Positions 20,399 through 28,705 of a stretch of DNA of 64,000 nt are shown here, piece by piece. Position 1 is the stretch's first letter, and the number at the start of each line of letters is the position of its first letter. A model generated the notes under the pieces. The model was not told the DNA's origin, ran no database searches, and saw nothing but the letters and a program-made list of their open reading frames with translations. Origin of the DNA: Bacillota bacterium (GTDB taxonomy: Bacteria; Bacillota; Sulfobacillia; JAJZYS01; JAILZS01); NCBI GenBank assembly GCA_023512375.1, contig JAILZS010000005.1, positions 21,299-85,298 of the forward strand, written 5' to 3'. Position numbers and translations under genes: made by a program.

Positions 20399-20497
20399 AC
20401 GCGGCGCGGCCCCGCACACCGGCGTCCGTCGCTTGCGGCGATGTCGCGGCGCGCGTAGAATTGCGTCTTGCGGCGGCGACGCCGCCGGGAGGGCGAC

Positions 20498-20968
20498 GTG
20501 GGGCGCGAGCAACGGACCGTGGCGGAAAACCGTCGGGCGCGCTTCGACTACGCCATCGTGGAGACGATGGAAGCCGGCCTGTGCCTGACGGGCAGCGAGG
20601 TGAAGTCGCTCCGGCTGGGGCGGGTGAACCTGCGCGACGCCCACGCATTGGTGCGGGGGGGCGAGGTGTTCCTCCTGAACGCCCACATCGCGCCGTACGA
20701 GCAGGCGAACCGGATGAATCACGACCCCACGCGCTCCCGCAAGCTCTTGCTGCACCGGCGCGAGATCGACCATCTGGAGGGACGCGTGCGCCAGCAGGGG
20801 CTCACCCTGGTGCCGTTGCGGGTGTACTTTACGCCCCGGGGCCTGGCCAAGGTGGAGATCGCCCTCGCACGCGGCAAGCGCCGATACGACAAGCGCCAGA
20901 GCATGGCGGAGCGCGACGCCCAGCGCCAGATTGCGCGCGCCCTGCGACAGCGCCAGCGCGGCGGCTAG
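20498..20968 (+). CDS. smpB: SsrA-binding protein SmpB
   Basis: Partner of tmRNA in trans-translation, 156 residues. The beta-barrel core shows AENRRARFDYAIVETMEAG, GSEVKSLR and the tail GKRRYDKRQSMAERDAQRQI that enters the ribosomal mRNA channel. GTG 20498 has GGGAGGG six bases upstream. The tmRNA gene follows 27 bases later on the same strand. Confidence 0.97.
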   Translation: MGREQRTVAENRRARFDYAIVETMEAGLCLTGSEVKSLRLGRVNLRDAHALVRGGEVFLLNAHIAPYEQANRMNHDPTRSRKLLLHRREIDHLEGRVRQQGLTLVPLRVYFTPRGLAKVEIALARGKRRYDKRQSMAERDAQRQIARALRQRQRGG

Positions 20969-20995
20969 GGGCGACGGCCGAGAGCGAAAAGGTTT

Positions 20996-21348
20996 GGGGG
21001 CGAGTCAGCTTCGACATCGGGCGATCCGGACGAGGACGCGAGCCGGGGGGCCGGGCCCCGTCAACAACACGGCGTTCCTTACCTGCCAACCGCAACAGCG
21101 AACTGGCACTCGCGGCGTAACGCCGCGACGTCCCGGGACCCGCAGGCCCGCGGCGACCTGAGGACGTAACGTAGCGGGATGCCGCACGCGGATGCCCGGC
21201 CGCGGGCGAAAGACGCATCCGGGCTGGGAAGGCGGACGACCCCGTCCTCGGGGGCGCCGCGGACGACAAGCGTACGAGGACTACGCTCGTAGGGGATTCG
21301 TCGGGATGCCCGGTGGACCGGGGGGGCAGTTCCCCCGCGCCTCCACCA
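20996..21348 (+). ncRNA. ssrA: Transfer-messenger RNA (tmRNA)
   Basis: The 353-base RNA starts GGGGGCG, which pairs with CGCCTCC before an encoded ACCA (21345-21348) to form the acceptor stem. The 5' end has the conserved GCTTCGAC. The tag frame at 21085-21120 reads ANRNSELALAA then TAA, with the LALAA degradation signal. It follows smpB directly. The T arm (about 21324-21337) makes a 5-6 bp G/C stem, but its loop reads GGCAGTT rather than the usual TTCRA form, which is odd. Confidence 0.93.
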
Positions 21349-21380
21349 ATGTTCTTCGCACGATGGGGACGGGGGATGGC

Positions 21381-22034
21381 ATGGCGATCGCCGACGGGCC
21401 CGGGCAGCGCCTACCGCTGTTGGTGGTGGCCACGACCAACCCGGGGAAGCGGGCGGAGTTTGCCCGCCTGTTGGCGTCGCTGCCGTGGAAGGTGGCGGAC
21501 CTCTCCCTCGCCGGCGACGGCTACGTGCCCCCGCCGGAGGACGGCGAGACCTACGCGGACAACGCGCGCACGAAGGCGCTTGCGGCAGCTCGGGCCAGCG
21601 GCCGGGTGGCGCTGGCGGACGACTCCGGCCTGGAGGTCGAGGCGCTTGACGGGGCGCCCGGCGTCCACTCGGCGCGCTATGGGGGCGAGGGGCTGGATGA
21701 CGGTGGGCGGGTGCGGCGGCTGTTGGAGGCGCTGTCCGGCGTACCGGCGTCCCGGCGGGGAGCCGCCTTCGTCGCCCACCTCACTGTGGCCTCGCCGGAC
21801 GGGCGGGTGCTGGCGGAGGTCGAGGTTGCCGTGGGCGGACGGATCGCGTTTGCCCCGCGCGGACACGGCGGCTTCGGTTACGACCCCGTGTTCGAGCCCC
21901 TGGGCATGGGGTGCACGATGGCGGAACTGGCGCCCGCGGCCAAGGACCTGTTCAGCCACCGGGGGCGGGCGACGCAGCTTCTCCTGCCCGCCCTCCGGCG
22001 TCTGGCGCTGGATGTTCGGGCCGCATCGGCCTAG
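21381..22034 (+). CDS. rdgB: XTP/dITP pyrophosphatase (RdgB/HAM1 family)
   Basis: House-cleaning enzyme that hydrolyses non-canonical purine nucleotides such as dITP and XTP. The 217-residue protein has TTNPGKRAEFARLL near the N-terminus, DDSGLEVEALDGAPGVHSARY (~70-90) with the metal-binding acids, and GGFGYDPVFEP. ATG 21381 is preferred to ATG 21363 for its GGGGGATGGC spacing. Lies between ssrA and tRNA-Pro. Confidence 0.93.
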   Translation: MAIADGPGQRLPLLVVATTNPGKRAEFARLLASLPWKVADLSLAGDGYVPPPEDGETYADNARTKALAAARASGRVALADDSGLEVEALDGAPGVHSARYGGEGLDDGGRVRRLLEALSGVPASRRGAAFVAHLTVASPDGRVLAEVEVAVGGRIAFAPRGHGGFGYDPVFEPLGMGCTMAELAPAAKDLFSHRGRATQLLLPALRRLALDVRAASA

Positions 22035-22050
22035 AATGGCGAAGGGTTTG

Positions 22051-22125
22051 CGGGGCGTGGCGCAGGGGTAGCGCACCAGCTTTGGGAGCTGGGGGTCGTG
22101 GGTTCGAATCCCACCGCCCCGACCA
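22051..22125 (+). tRNA. tRNA-Pro (anticodon TGG)
   Basis: Cloverleaf with acceptor CGGGGCG/CGCCCCG, D arm, anticodon stem CCAGC/GCTGG with loop TTTGGGA (TGG at 22083-22085), T arm GGTTCGAATCC, and an encoded CCA end (22123-22125). Confidence 0.97.
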
Positions 22126-22155
22126 TTTCCGAATCCTGAAGCGCGAAGACTTCCA

Positions 22156-22197
22156 GGGACCCGGCGTACCCAAGCGAGGTAACCGGGTCCCCGTTTT
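22156..22197 (+). terminator. Terminator after tRNA-Pro
   Basis: GGGACCCGG (22156-22164) pairs perfectly with CCGGGTCCC (22183-22191), followed by CGTTTT, 30 bases after the tRNA. Confidence 0.7.
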
Positions 22198-22418
22198 GGT
22201 GCCCATCTACGGCCCCGGGGCCAGTGCGTGCCCTCGCAGGTGCTGGCGACGGGTGAGCATCCACCCCCACGCCCGCTGCGCATGGCTCCCTGTGCGGTCG
22301 CCGTCACTTCCGCGCCACAGCGAGCGGGAGGGAGCGCGTGGGGGTGGACCGGGTGGTTCGCGACGTTCGGGGACTCCCCGGACGGGGGTCCACACTGGGG
22401 CCGTGCCGTGGGCGCCAT

Positions 22419-22655
22419 CGCACCTGTGACGCGGTGTTCCACATCCTCGGCCTGACCAAGGAGATGCCGATGGCGAGGGTGGCAGAGAAGTGGGGGATAG
22501 GGCGCCACCGGGTCGAACGTGTCGCCGGCGTCTGGCGCCGCGGCATGCACGTGGATCTGCTGAGGGCTCAAGCCATCGACGAAGCGTCCGTCCGCAAGGG
22601 GCGCCGATCGGCGTCCATGGTCACCGGCCAGGCGACGCGTCAGGTGCCGGTTACG
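22419..22655 (+). pseudogene. ISL3-family transposase remnant
   Basis: About 79 codons resemble the middle of ISL3 transposases: a helix-turn-helix-like stretch (KEMPMARVAEKWGIGRHRVERV) followed by AIDEASVRKGRRSASMV, matching the family's first catalytic region (G-I-D-E-x-S-x-R-K-G). Neither the N-terminal zinc finger nor the remaining catalytic domain is present in any frame. No inverted repeats were found. A decayed insertion sequence is the best reading. Confidence 0.65.
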
Positions 22656-22700
22656 GCGCGGGGATGGGGAACGCAAAAATTGGATTGGAATCTGACTGAC

Positions 22701-23150
22701 TCATCCATTCGGGCTGGGTGTGCCGACGGTTGAAACAGCCGACAGAGGCCGGCCAGGCATCGCCACCACGAGGTGGCGCCCTTTCGCAGCTGCCACAAGG
22801 CGCTCGTCATAGGCAACGAAGGCTTGAAGTTCTTGGCTCTCGAGAGCCAAGAGTTCCGCCGTGGCTAGATGAATGGCGTCCAAGCTGCGAAGGTTCGCAT
22901 CGTCATATGCTGCTGCCATGGCCCGAATCCGCGCGTCGATTTCCATGCGATAGAGCCGGGCCATCACCCCAGGAACGTTGACGAGAGCAGTCGGATCGTA
23001 CCGGCGGACGGCACGAGCTACCTCGACCTCCGCAAGGAAAGAGGAGACCAGGGGTGCTGAAGCCCTCTCCCGGAGCCATGCCAGGAGGCTGGGCGTTTCC
23101 CGCTCGAAACGAACGAGTTTGACAAGGGCCGACGAGTCGAGGTAGATCAT
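22701..23150 (-). CDS. vapC: PIN-domain ribonuclease toxin (VapC-like)
   Basis: A 149-residue PIN protein. The acidic residues of the nuclease site are visible: D5 (MIYLDSSALVKL), E41/E43, D91 (LRSLDAIHLATA) and D115 (AYDERLVAAA). The ATG overlaps the antitoxin stop in ATGA. VapC toxins cut tRNA or rRNA when free of antitoxin. Together with the upstream gene it forms an intact type II toxin-antitoxin operon next to tRNA-Pro. Confidence 0.9.
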   Translation of the reverse strand: MIYLDSSALVKLVRFERETPSLLAWLRERASAPLVSSFLAEVEVARAVRRYDPTALVNVPGVMARLYRMEIDARIRAMAAAYDDANLRSLDAIHLATAELLALESQELQAFVAYDERLVAAAKGRHLVVAMPGRPLSAVSTVGTPSPNG

Positions 23151-23428
23151 GCACGCTCCTGTTCGCGGTCGCTCACCAGTAGGGCGGCAACGTCCCTTTC
23201 CGGGTGTGCGTTACGCGGAGGCGTGGGAAGGGGCCCTTCTGCCGTAGGGGCGATCGCCATACCCGTGGCGACCGCGCGATTCAGGTAGGATGAGCCGTGC
23301 GGAATGGGAATCAGGCGGGCGATGGGCCGCCCGTCGCGGGTGATGGTCACTGCCTGACCTTGGGCTACCCGGGCCAGGATGGCACTCGTATGCTGGTTGA
23401 GCTCACGCACAGGGATTTGTTGCTCCAT
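23147..23428 (-). CDS. Phd/YefM-type antitoxin
   Basis: A 93-residue antitoxin: the N-terminal part (EQQIPVRELNQHTSAILARV and TITRDGRPIARLIPI) is the Phd/YefM DNA-binding fold, and the rest is a Pro-rich toxin-binding tail. ATG 23428 has CTGGAGG at good spacing. It is the first gene of the operon and probably represses its own promoter through the palindrome upstream. Confidence 0.88.
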   Translation of the reverse strand: MEQQIPVRELNQHTSAILARVAQGQAVTITRDGRPIARLIPIPHGSSYLNRAVATGMAIAPTAEGPLPTPPRNAHPERDVAALLVSDREQERA

Positions 23429-23483
23429 CCGGGCCTCCAGCCAAGATGTCGGGGGTCGGTAGGTAGACGCCGTATCTGGCCTC

Positions 23484-23512
23484 ATTGTAGAACGATGTGT
23501 TCTACCCATCAA
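23484..23512 (-). promoter_or_regulatory. Promoter and operator of the toxin-antitoxin operon
   Basis: On the minus strand TTGATG (23512-23507) and TACAAT (23489-23484) are 17 bases apart. The spacer and -10 are covered by the inverted repeat GTAGAAC-N5-GTTCTAC (23487-23505), so a bound antitoxin would block the polymerase directly. Confidence 0.75.
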
Positions 23513-23936
23513 GTTCTTCTCTTCACGGGCGGGTAGGGCGCGGGTCGGAAGGCAAGCGCTATACCTCGTTGTCATCGGGCCCACCCGTCCACCCAACGCC
23601 CGGCAAGTAGCGGGAGAGAGCGAAGCGCCGTTCACCCGGGATGACAGCGTTAGGGTGCCGCCGACAGGACGACCCTCACCGGTGTAGCCGTGGTCGTCGT
23701 CCGTCCCCATGGACTGTCGCACGCCGCCACCGGCCGGAGGCGGCTTCACGACAACCGAGACGAGGCCACCCGCCGCCTCGTCGCCGCGGTCGGCTGGCCC
23801 GCGCCCCATGCACGCCGGGCATCGCGTGTGCTCTTGGCGGCCACATCGGTCGGTCCTTGCGGTCACCTCCCCAGGTCAGCCCCTCGCGCTGAGACGCCCT
23901 CGCCACGCGTCGCTCTCTTGCCCTACCCCTGCGGCC
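23513..23936. other. Gene-free interval between TA operon and ehr-type operon
   Basis: I see no gene, RNA or repeat in these 424 bases. Short open frames on both strands lack ribosome sites and resemble nothing I know. Likely decayed DNA of the same island as the ISL3 relic. Confidence 0.5.
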
Positions 23937-23965
23937 TTGACGAAGGCAGCGGCCGATGATACATT
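23937..23965 (+). promoter_or_regulatory. Promoter of the hydrogenase-related operon
   Basis: TTGACG (23937-23942) and TACATT (23960-23965) with a 17-base spacer make one of the best sigma-A promoters in the window. Transcription would begin near 23972, giving a 130-base leader. The leader contains a 21-codon frame (ATG 23983 to TAG 24048) ending within the hairpin described next. Confidence 0.6.
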
Positions 23966-24031
23966 GCGGCGCGTACAGGGCGATGGAGGCCGCCCGGGCT
24001 AGGCCCGAACCGCCGCGCATGCGGCTGATGA

Positions 24032-24061
24032 CTCCTAGGGTATCCTAGGGGTTCGTTTTTT
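24032..24061 (+). terminator. Intrinsic terminator/attenuator in the leader of the hydrogenase-related operon
   Basis: CTCCTAGG (24032-24039) pairs with CCTAGGGG (24044-24051) around a GTAT loop and is followed by TTCG and six T. It lies between the promoter and the first gene (24102), so it would stop most transcripts unless antitermination occurs. It could instead end an unseen upstream transcript. Confidence 0.6.
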
Positions 24062-24101
24062 GCTGCCCCACGGCGGTTGGGAATGGTCAGGAGGGGAACG
24101 G

Positions 24102-25052
24102 ATGGTCCCGTCGGCGGCCGCGATCCTGGCTCAGGTGTGCGCCGTGCTCTTCGTGCTCGCATTGTCGCCGCTTCTGCGCGGCATCCTCGAGCGCGCCAAG
24201 GCGCGGCTCCTCTTCCGTCAGGGCCCGCCCGTGGTCCAACCGTACCGCGATCTGCGCAAGTGGTTCGCGAAGGAACGCCTGCGAAGCCCTTACGCCACGT
24301 GGCTTTCCGGGTTCTCCCCCTTCGCGTACTTCGTCGCGCCCCTGCTCGTGGCGTCCATGATCCCGGCGCTCACCGCCTTCCCGCTCCCGTTCGCGTTCAC
24401 GGCGGACATGCTCGGCGCCGGTTTCGTCCTGGGCGGCGCGGGCCTTTTTCTGCTCCTCGCTGCGTTCGAGTCGGGAAGCGCGTTCAGCACCCTCGGCGTG
24501 AGCCGCGTGCGCCTCGTCGGGGTGTTCACTGAGCCGATCGCCTTCCTCGCCGTCTTCGCCGCCTCGGCGTCGGCCCACGCCACCATCCCCTTCGTGGTGA
24601 ACCAGGTGATGAGCCGCACCCCGTGGCTTTGGTCGCCCACCCACGTGCTCCTCATGCTGGCGTGGATCCTTCTCCTGTTGGCCGAGACGGGCCGCATCCC
24701 GGTGGACAACCCCGCCTCGGCGCAGGAATTGTCTCTCATCGACCCGGCGCGCACGTTCGAGGCTGCCGGCCCCGATCTGGCCCTCTACGAATGGGGTGGC
24801 TGGATGAAGTTCATGGTCCTCACCATTGTGCTGGCCAACGTCCTGTTCACGCCGTTCGGCCTGGCCACCTCCCTCACCGTGCCCGCGTTGGCGCTCTCTG
24901 CCGCGGTCGTGTTCGCCAAGCTCGTCCTGGTGGGCTTGGCCGTCGTCGCGGTGGAGGTCGCGTTCGCCAAGCTCCGCCTCCTGCGCATCCCCGAGTACTT
25001 GTTGGCGGCCGTGCTCATCGCCGCCGCCGCCGGCGCCGCCGCGTCCCTCTGA
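24102..25052 (+). CDS. Hydrogenase-4/complex I-like membrane subunit (HyfC/NuoH type)
   Basis: A 316-residue protein with about eight membrane helices, homologous to HyfC/HycD/EchB and NuoH, the heel subunit that joins the hydrophilic arm to the pumps. Residues ~200-218 (LAETGRIPVDNPASAQELSL) are the family's conserved cytosolic loop with acidic residues near the quinone-like channel. ATG 24102 with AGGAGGGG five bases upstream. First of six genes joined by short gaps or ATGA overlaps. Confidence 0.9.
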   Translation: MVPSAAAILAQVCAVLFVLALSPLLRGILERAKARLLFRQGPPVVQPYRDLRKWFAKERLRSPYATWLSGFSPFAYFVAPLLVASMIPALTAFPLPFAFTADMLGAGFVLGGAGLFLLLAAFESGSAFSTLGVSRVRLVGVFTEPIAFLAVFAASASAHATIPFVVNQVMSRTPWLWSPTHVLLMLAWILLLLAETGRIPVDNPASAQELSLIDPARTFEAAGPDLALYEWGGWMKFMVLTIVLANVLFTPFGLATSLTVPALALSAAVVFAKLVLVGLAVVAVEVAFAKLRLLRIPEYLLAAVLIAAAAGAAASL

Positions 25053-25068
25053 TTCGAAGGAGGTCGCC

Positions 25069-25722
25069 ATGCCCCTACCCGCGCTGACCGGACTGTTCGC
25101 CTTCGCCGGCTTCGCCCTGCTCGCCCTGTCGAGCGGCTCCATCCTCACCCGCGACCCGCGCCAGACCGTGGCCCTGTACGCCCTGGCGTCCGTACCCCAG
25201 GCGGGAATCGCCGCCCTCCTGGCCGTCCTCTTCGGCCACGTCGAGCTCTACGCGCTGGCGGCCGCCATCCTCGTGCTCAAGGGGCTGATCGCGCCGCGGC
25301 TCCTCGTCGTTCCTTGGCCCAAGATGCATCATCCCCACTACGGCCTCACGGGCCACCTCGGGACGCCGGCCTCCCTGGCCGTGGTCGTGGGCATCCTCAT
25401 GTTCGCCTACCGCGTCTCGGTCGTCCTCGCCCCCCCGGCCCTGGAGACGGCGATGGCCGCCACCATGGCCTCCGGCCTTGTCGGGCTCCTCGCCCCCGCG
25501 GTCCGGCACGAGCTCGCCGCCCAGGCGGCGGGGCTCCTGCACGGGGAGGCCGGCATCACCGCCACCGCCCTCTTGTTGGTGGGCCACCTCCCGGTGGCGG
25601 CGGACGTGATCTCGATCGCCGAACTCCTCGTCCTCGCCCTCCTCCTCGGCGTGCTCCTGGCGCGCGTGATCCGCATCCACGGTCGGGCGGACGCCAGCCT
25701 CCTCACGGTGCTGCGGGGATGA
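25069..25722 (+). CDS. Hydrogenase-4 subunit E-like membrane protein
   Basis: A 217-residue polytopic protein (six to seven helices) of the HyfE family, found only in Hyf/Ehr-type complexes and related to NuoK in its first half. ATG with AAGGAGG six bases upstream; the stop overlaps the next start (ATGA). It supplies a membrane segment of the pump. Confidence 0.8.
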   Translation: MPLPALTGLFAFAGFALLALSSGSILTRDPRQTVALYALASVPQAGIAALLAVLFGHVELYALAAAILVLKGLIAPRLLVVPWPKMHHPHYGLTGHLGTPASLAVVVGILMFAYRVSVVLAPPALETAMAATMASGLVGLLAPAVRHELAAQAAGLLHGEAGITATALLLVGHLPVAADVISIAELLVLALLLGVLLARVIRIHGRADASLLTVLRG

Positions 25723-27188
25723 GCGCGCTCATGGCGGTGTACGCGCCGGCCGCCTGGCCGGCGCTGGGTGCGCTCGCCATCGCCGCCCTGCCGGCGCGAT
25801 GGTCGCGCCTTCTGGCCCGGGCGGTGGCGGCGGGCCTCGGGGTACTGGCCGTGTGGTGCGGCGCTTTGGCCTTGGGCGGGCGGGCGCCGTGGGACGCGCT
25901 CTCCCTGTGGCTGCTCCTCCCGGGCCTGGGGTTGGGCGCTTTGGGACTGTGGGCGTCGGACGCGCTATTGGCCCGGGAGGCGGGGCACGCCGACGTCTCG
26001 CCCGAGCGCAGGCTCGTGCTCGAGCGGCGCTACCTCGCCCTGTACAGCGCGTTTGCGGCGACGATCGCCCTGGTGGCCTCGGCCGACGGCATCCTGCTCA
26101 TGTGGGTGGCGGTGGAGGGGACGACCCTGGCCTCGGTGCTCCTGGTCGCCCATCCGCGCCTGCCGACCTCGGTCGAGGCGGCGTGGAAGTACCTCGTGGC
26201 GACCAGCGTGGGCGGCCTGTTGGCCCTTCTCGGCACGGTGTTCATCGCCTCGGCCTGCCACGTGTCGCTGGGCGCCCCGCCGGGCGTGCTGCCCGCACCG
26301 CTGGCGGCCCCCGCCGTCCCCGCCGCTCTCGTGGGGTTCGCCTTCGCCGCCGTCGGCTTCGGCACCAAGGTAGGACTCGCCCCCATGCACGGCTGGCTCC
26401 CGGACGCCCACAGCGAGGCGCCGGCGCCGGTGTCGGCCCTGCTGAGCGGCATCGAACTGGCCACGGTGCTCTACGCCCTCACCCGTCTGGAGCGCATCGT
26501 CGCCATCGCCACCGGATCCGCCTGGCCGGGGCGGTGGCTCGTCATCTTCGGCCTTCTGTCCCTTGCGCTCGCGGCGCTGTTCATCGGCGTGCAGCGGGAC
26601 CTCAAGCGGGCCTACGCCTATTCCAGCGTCGAGCACATGGGACTCGTCGCGCTCGGGGCCGGGGTGGGCGGCATGGCGGTGGTCGGTGCCCTCCTCCACG
26701 TCTGGACGCACGCGTTTACGAAGAGCGGCCTCTTCCTCGCGGCAGGGAACGTGCGCCACCGCTTCGGCGCCGCCAAGCTGCCCGAGGCCGACCATCTCCT
26801 GGGCGCCATGCCCCGTACCGGCTGGGCGGTGGCCCTCGGCACATGGGCGATCGCCGGCCTGCCACCCTTCGGGCCGTTCTTCAGCGAGTGGCTCATCCTG
26901 CGCGGCGCGGTCCGGCAGGGGGACGCGGCGGCGGCCGCGGCCGCCGCCGCCCTCCTGGCCGCCGTGGCGGTGGGACTCGGCCGCCAGGTGCCGCGCATCC
27001 TTCTCGGCGGTCGCCGACCGCGGCAGCCCGTCGCCGGCCGGGGGGCGGCATGGGAGACGGCGGGCGAGCTGTGGCCCATGGCGGCGCTCACGCTCTTCGG
27101 CCTGGCAGCGGGCGTCGCCGTCCCCGCCGCCTTTGGGCACGTCCTGAGGCACGCCGCCTCTCTCGCGCAGGGGGGGATGGGACGATGA
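25719..27188 (+). CDS. Antiporter-like proton-pumping subunit (HyfF/NuoN type)
   Basis: A 489-residue member of the NuoL/M/N-Mrp family with about 13-14 helices. The conserved pumping motif GTKVGLAPMHGWLPDAHSEAP (~209-229) contains the helix-8 Lys and His; a further Lys lies in RDLKRAYAYSSVEHMG. It begins inside the hyfE-like stop (ATGA) and ends overlapping the large-subunit start. It probably moves protons or sodium when the complex turns over. Confidence 0.9.
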   Translation: MSALMAVYAPAAWPALGALAIAALPARWSRLLARAVAAGLGVLAVWCGALALGGRAPWDALSLWLLLPGLGLGALGLWASDALLAREAGHADVSPERRLVLERRYLALYSAFAATIALVASADGILLMWVAVEGTTLASVLLVAHPRLPTSVEAAWKYLVATSVGGLLALLGTVFIASACHVSLGAPPGVLPAPLAAPAVPAALVGFAFAAVGFGTKVGLAPMHGWLPDAHSEAPAPVSALLSGIELATVLYALTRLERIVAIATGSAWPGRWLVIFGLLSLALAALFIGVQRDLKRAYAYSSVEHMGLVALGAGVGGMAVVGALLHVWTHAFTKSGLFLAAGNVRHRFGAAKLPEADHLLGAMPRTGWAVALGTWAIAGLPPFGPFFSEWLILRGAVRQGDAAAAAAAAALLAAVAVGLGRQVPRILLGGRRPRQPVAGRGAAWETAGELWPMAALTLFGLAAGVAVPAAFGHVLRHAASLAQGGMGR

Positions 27189-28612
27189 GGGTCGAGGAGT
27201 CGGCGGTCGTCGGGGTGCGGCCGGAGGCGTTCGGCGCCGAGGTGCACCGCCGCCTACGCCACGCCCGCCCGAGCGAAGACGCGCCGGTGGGCACGAACCT
27301 CATCGCCCTGTGGGAGGTGCGCGAGGGCGGCGAGGTGCTGGTGGAGGCCGTCCTGGAGGAGGGCGACGCGGTGGTGCGCCTCCAAGCGCCCTGGCGGCCG
27401 GAGCTCGTGTGGCCGAGTGAGGCGGGGGCGCGCGAAACGGCCCTGGAGGAGGCGCGCCTCATGGCGGTGGCGCAGGGGGAGGGGCGGTACGGGACCGGGC
27501 CGGCGCACGCCGTGGCCGCCCGGGGGGCGTTCACCTTCCCGATCGGTCCGGTGCGGGGCGACGTCATGGAGTCGGCGGCCCTCACCCTCACGGGCATGGG
27601 CGACGAGGTCCTCGGCCTGCGCGTCGACCTGGGCTGGAAGGTGCGGCGGGTGCAGCAGGCGGCGGTGGGCCTTCCCGTCGCCGAGGCGGTGCGAGTGGTG
27701 GAACACACCACGGCCACGTCGGCGGTGGCGCACGCCCTCGCCTTCAGTCAGGCGGTGGAGGCGGCCCGGGGGCGCCCCGTGACAGGGCGTGCGGCCGTCC
27801 TGCGCAGCATCCTGGCCGAGATCGAGCGCGCGCACAGCCACCTCCTCGACCTGGCCTCCCTGGCCGGGGCCACCGGCCTGCCCGCCGCACAGCAGGAGCT
27901 CATGGCCCTGCGCGAGTCGGTCCTGCGCACGGCGTACGCCCTCGTCGGCCACCGCTACCTGCGCGGGGCGGTGGCTCCCGGAGGCCTTGCCGTCGACCCC
28001 GGGGACCGAGCCTGGGTAGAGGCGGCCATGGCCGTGGTGCGCCTCGGCCCCGCTTTGGACCGGATCGTGGCCGATCTCGACGCCACGCCCTCGTTCCTCG
28101 ACCGCCTGCACGCGGCGGGCATCGTCAAGAGCCACGAGGCGGTCGAGATGGGCGCGCTGGGCCCGGTGGGCCGGGCGAGCGGCAGCGGACCCGACTGCCG
28201 GCGCCACCGACCGTACGCCGGGTACGTCGGCCACCCCCCTTCGCCCCTGCCGTACGACCACGCGGGCGACGCCTGGGCCCGTTGGCGGGTGAAGACGGCG
28301 GAGGTGCGAGCCAGCCTGTCCTGGCTCGAGCAAGCGGCGGTCTCGCTTCCCGACCGGTGCCGGGAGGAGGCGGACCCGATCCCTGCCGGTGGGGACGGTT
28401 GGGGCCTGGGCCGGGCCGAAGGTCCCCGCGGCGAGGTGGTGTACGCCGTGCGGCTCGACCCGGAGGGCAGGACGGCGGGCGTCTGGGCCCGCACCCCGTC
28501 CCTGCGCAATTGGGCCCTGCTCCCCGTCGCGGTCGCCCGGCGCAACGTCCTGCAGGACGTGCCGATCATCGAGGCGAGCTTCGCCCTGAGCGCGGCCGGC
28601 AGCGACATGTGA
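27185..28612 (+). CDS. Large subunit of an Ehr-type complex (NuoC-NuoD-like), lacking Ni-Fe ligands
   Basis: A 475-residue fusion of a NuoC-like domain (~1-110) and a NuoD/HyfG-like domain (~115-475). In [NiFe] hydrogenases the active site is held by RxCGxC and DPCxxC. Here the first site reads VVEHTTATSAVAH (171-183), with T176 and S179 in place of the cysteines, and the C-terminus reads SFALSAAGSDM (465-475), with S469 and G472. All four ligands are lost, so this cannot be a hydrogenase. This is the known mark of energy-converting-hydrogenase-related (Ehr) complexes and of complex I. The electron acceptor is unknown. Confidence 0.85.
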   Translation: MRVEESAVVGVRPEAFGAEVHRRLRHARPSEDAPVGTNLIALWEVREGGEVLVEAVLEEGDAVVRLQAPWRPELVWPSEAGARETALEEARLMAVAQGEGRYGTGPAHAVAARGAFTFPIGPVRGDVMESAALTLTGMGDEVLGLRVDLGWKVRRVQQAAVGLPVAEAVRVVEHTTATSAVAHALAFSQAVEAARGRPVTGRAAVLRSILAEIERAHSHLLDLASLAGATGLPAAQQELMALRESVLRTAYALVGHRYLRGAVAPGGLAVDPGDRAWVEAAMAVVRLGPALDRIVADLDATPSFLDRLHAAGIVKSHEAVEMGALGPVGRASGSGPDCRRHRPYAGYVGHPPSPLPYDHAGDAWARWRVKTAEVRASLSWLEQAAVSLPDRCREEADPIPAGGDGWGLGRAEGPRGEVVYAVRLDPEGRTAGVWARTPSLRNWALLPVAVARRNVLQDVPIIEASFALSAAGSDM

Positions 28613-28705
28613 GGAAAGGAGAAGGGGAGGGTCGCCGCCGGGAGGGGCCGGCGACGCCGGCCCGACGCCCATTCCGGCAACATTCGGGATGGAGGAGGTA
28701 CAGGT

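Noticed and set aside
22051..24031. Integrated element with attL/attR at tRNA-Pro
   Set aside because: No integrase gene and no second copy of the tRNA 3' end were found in the following 2 kb.
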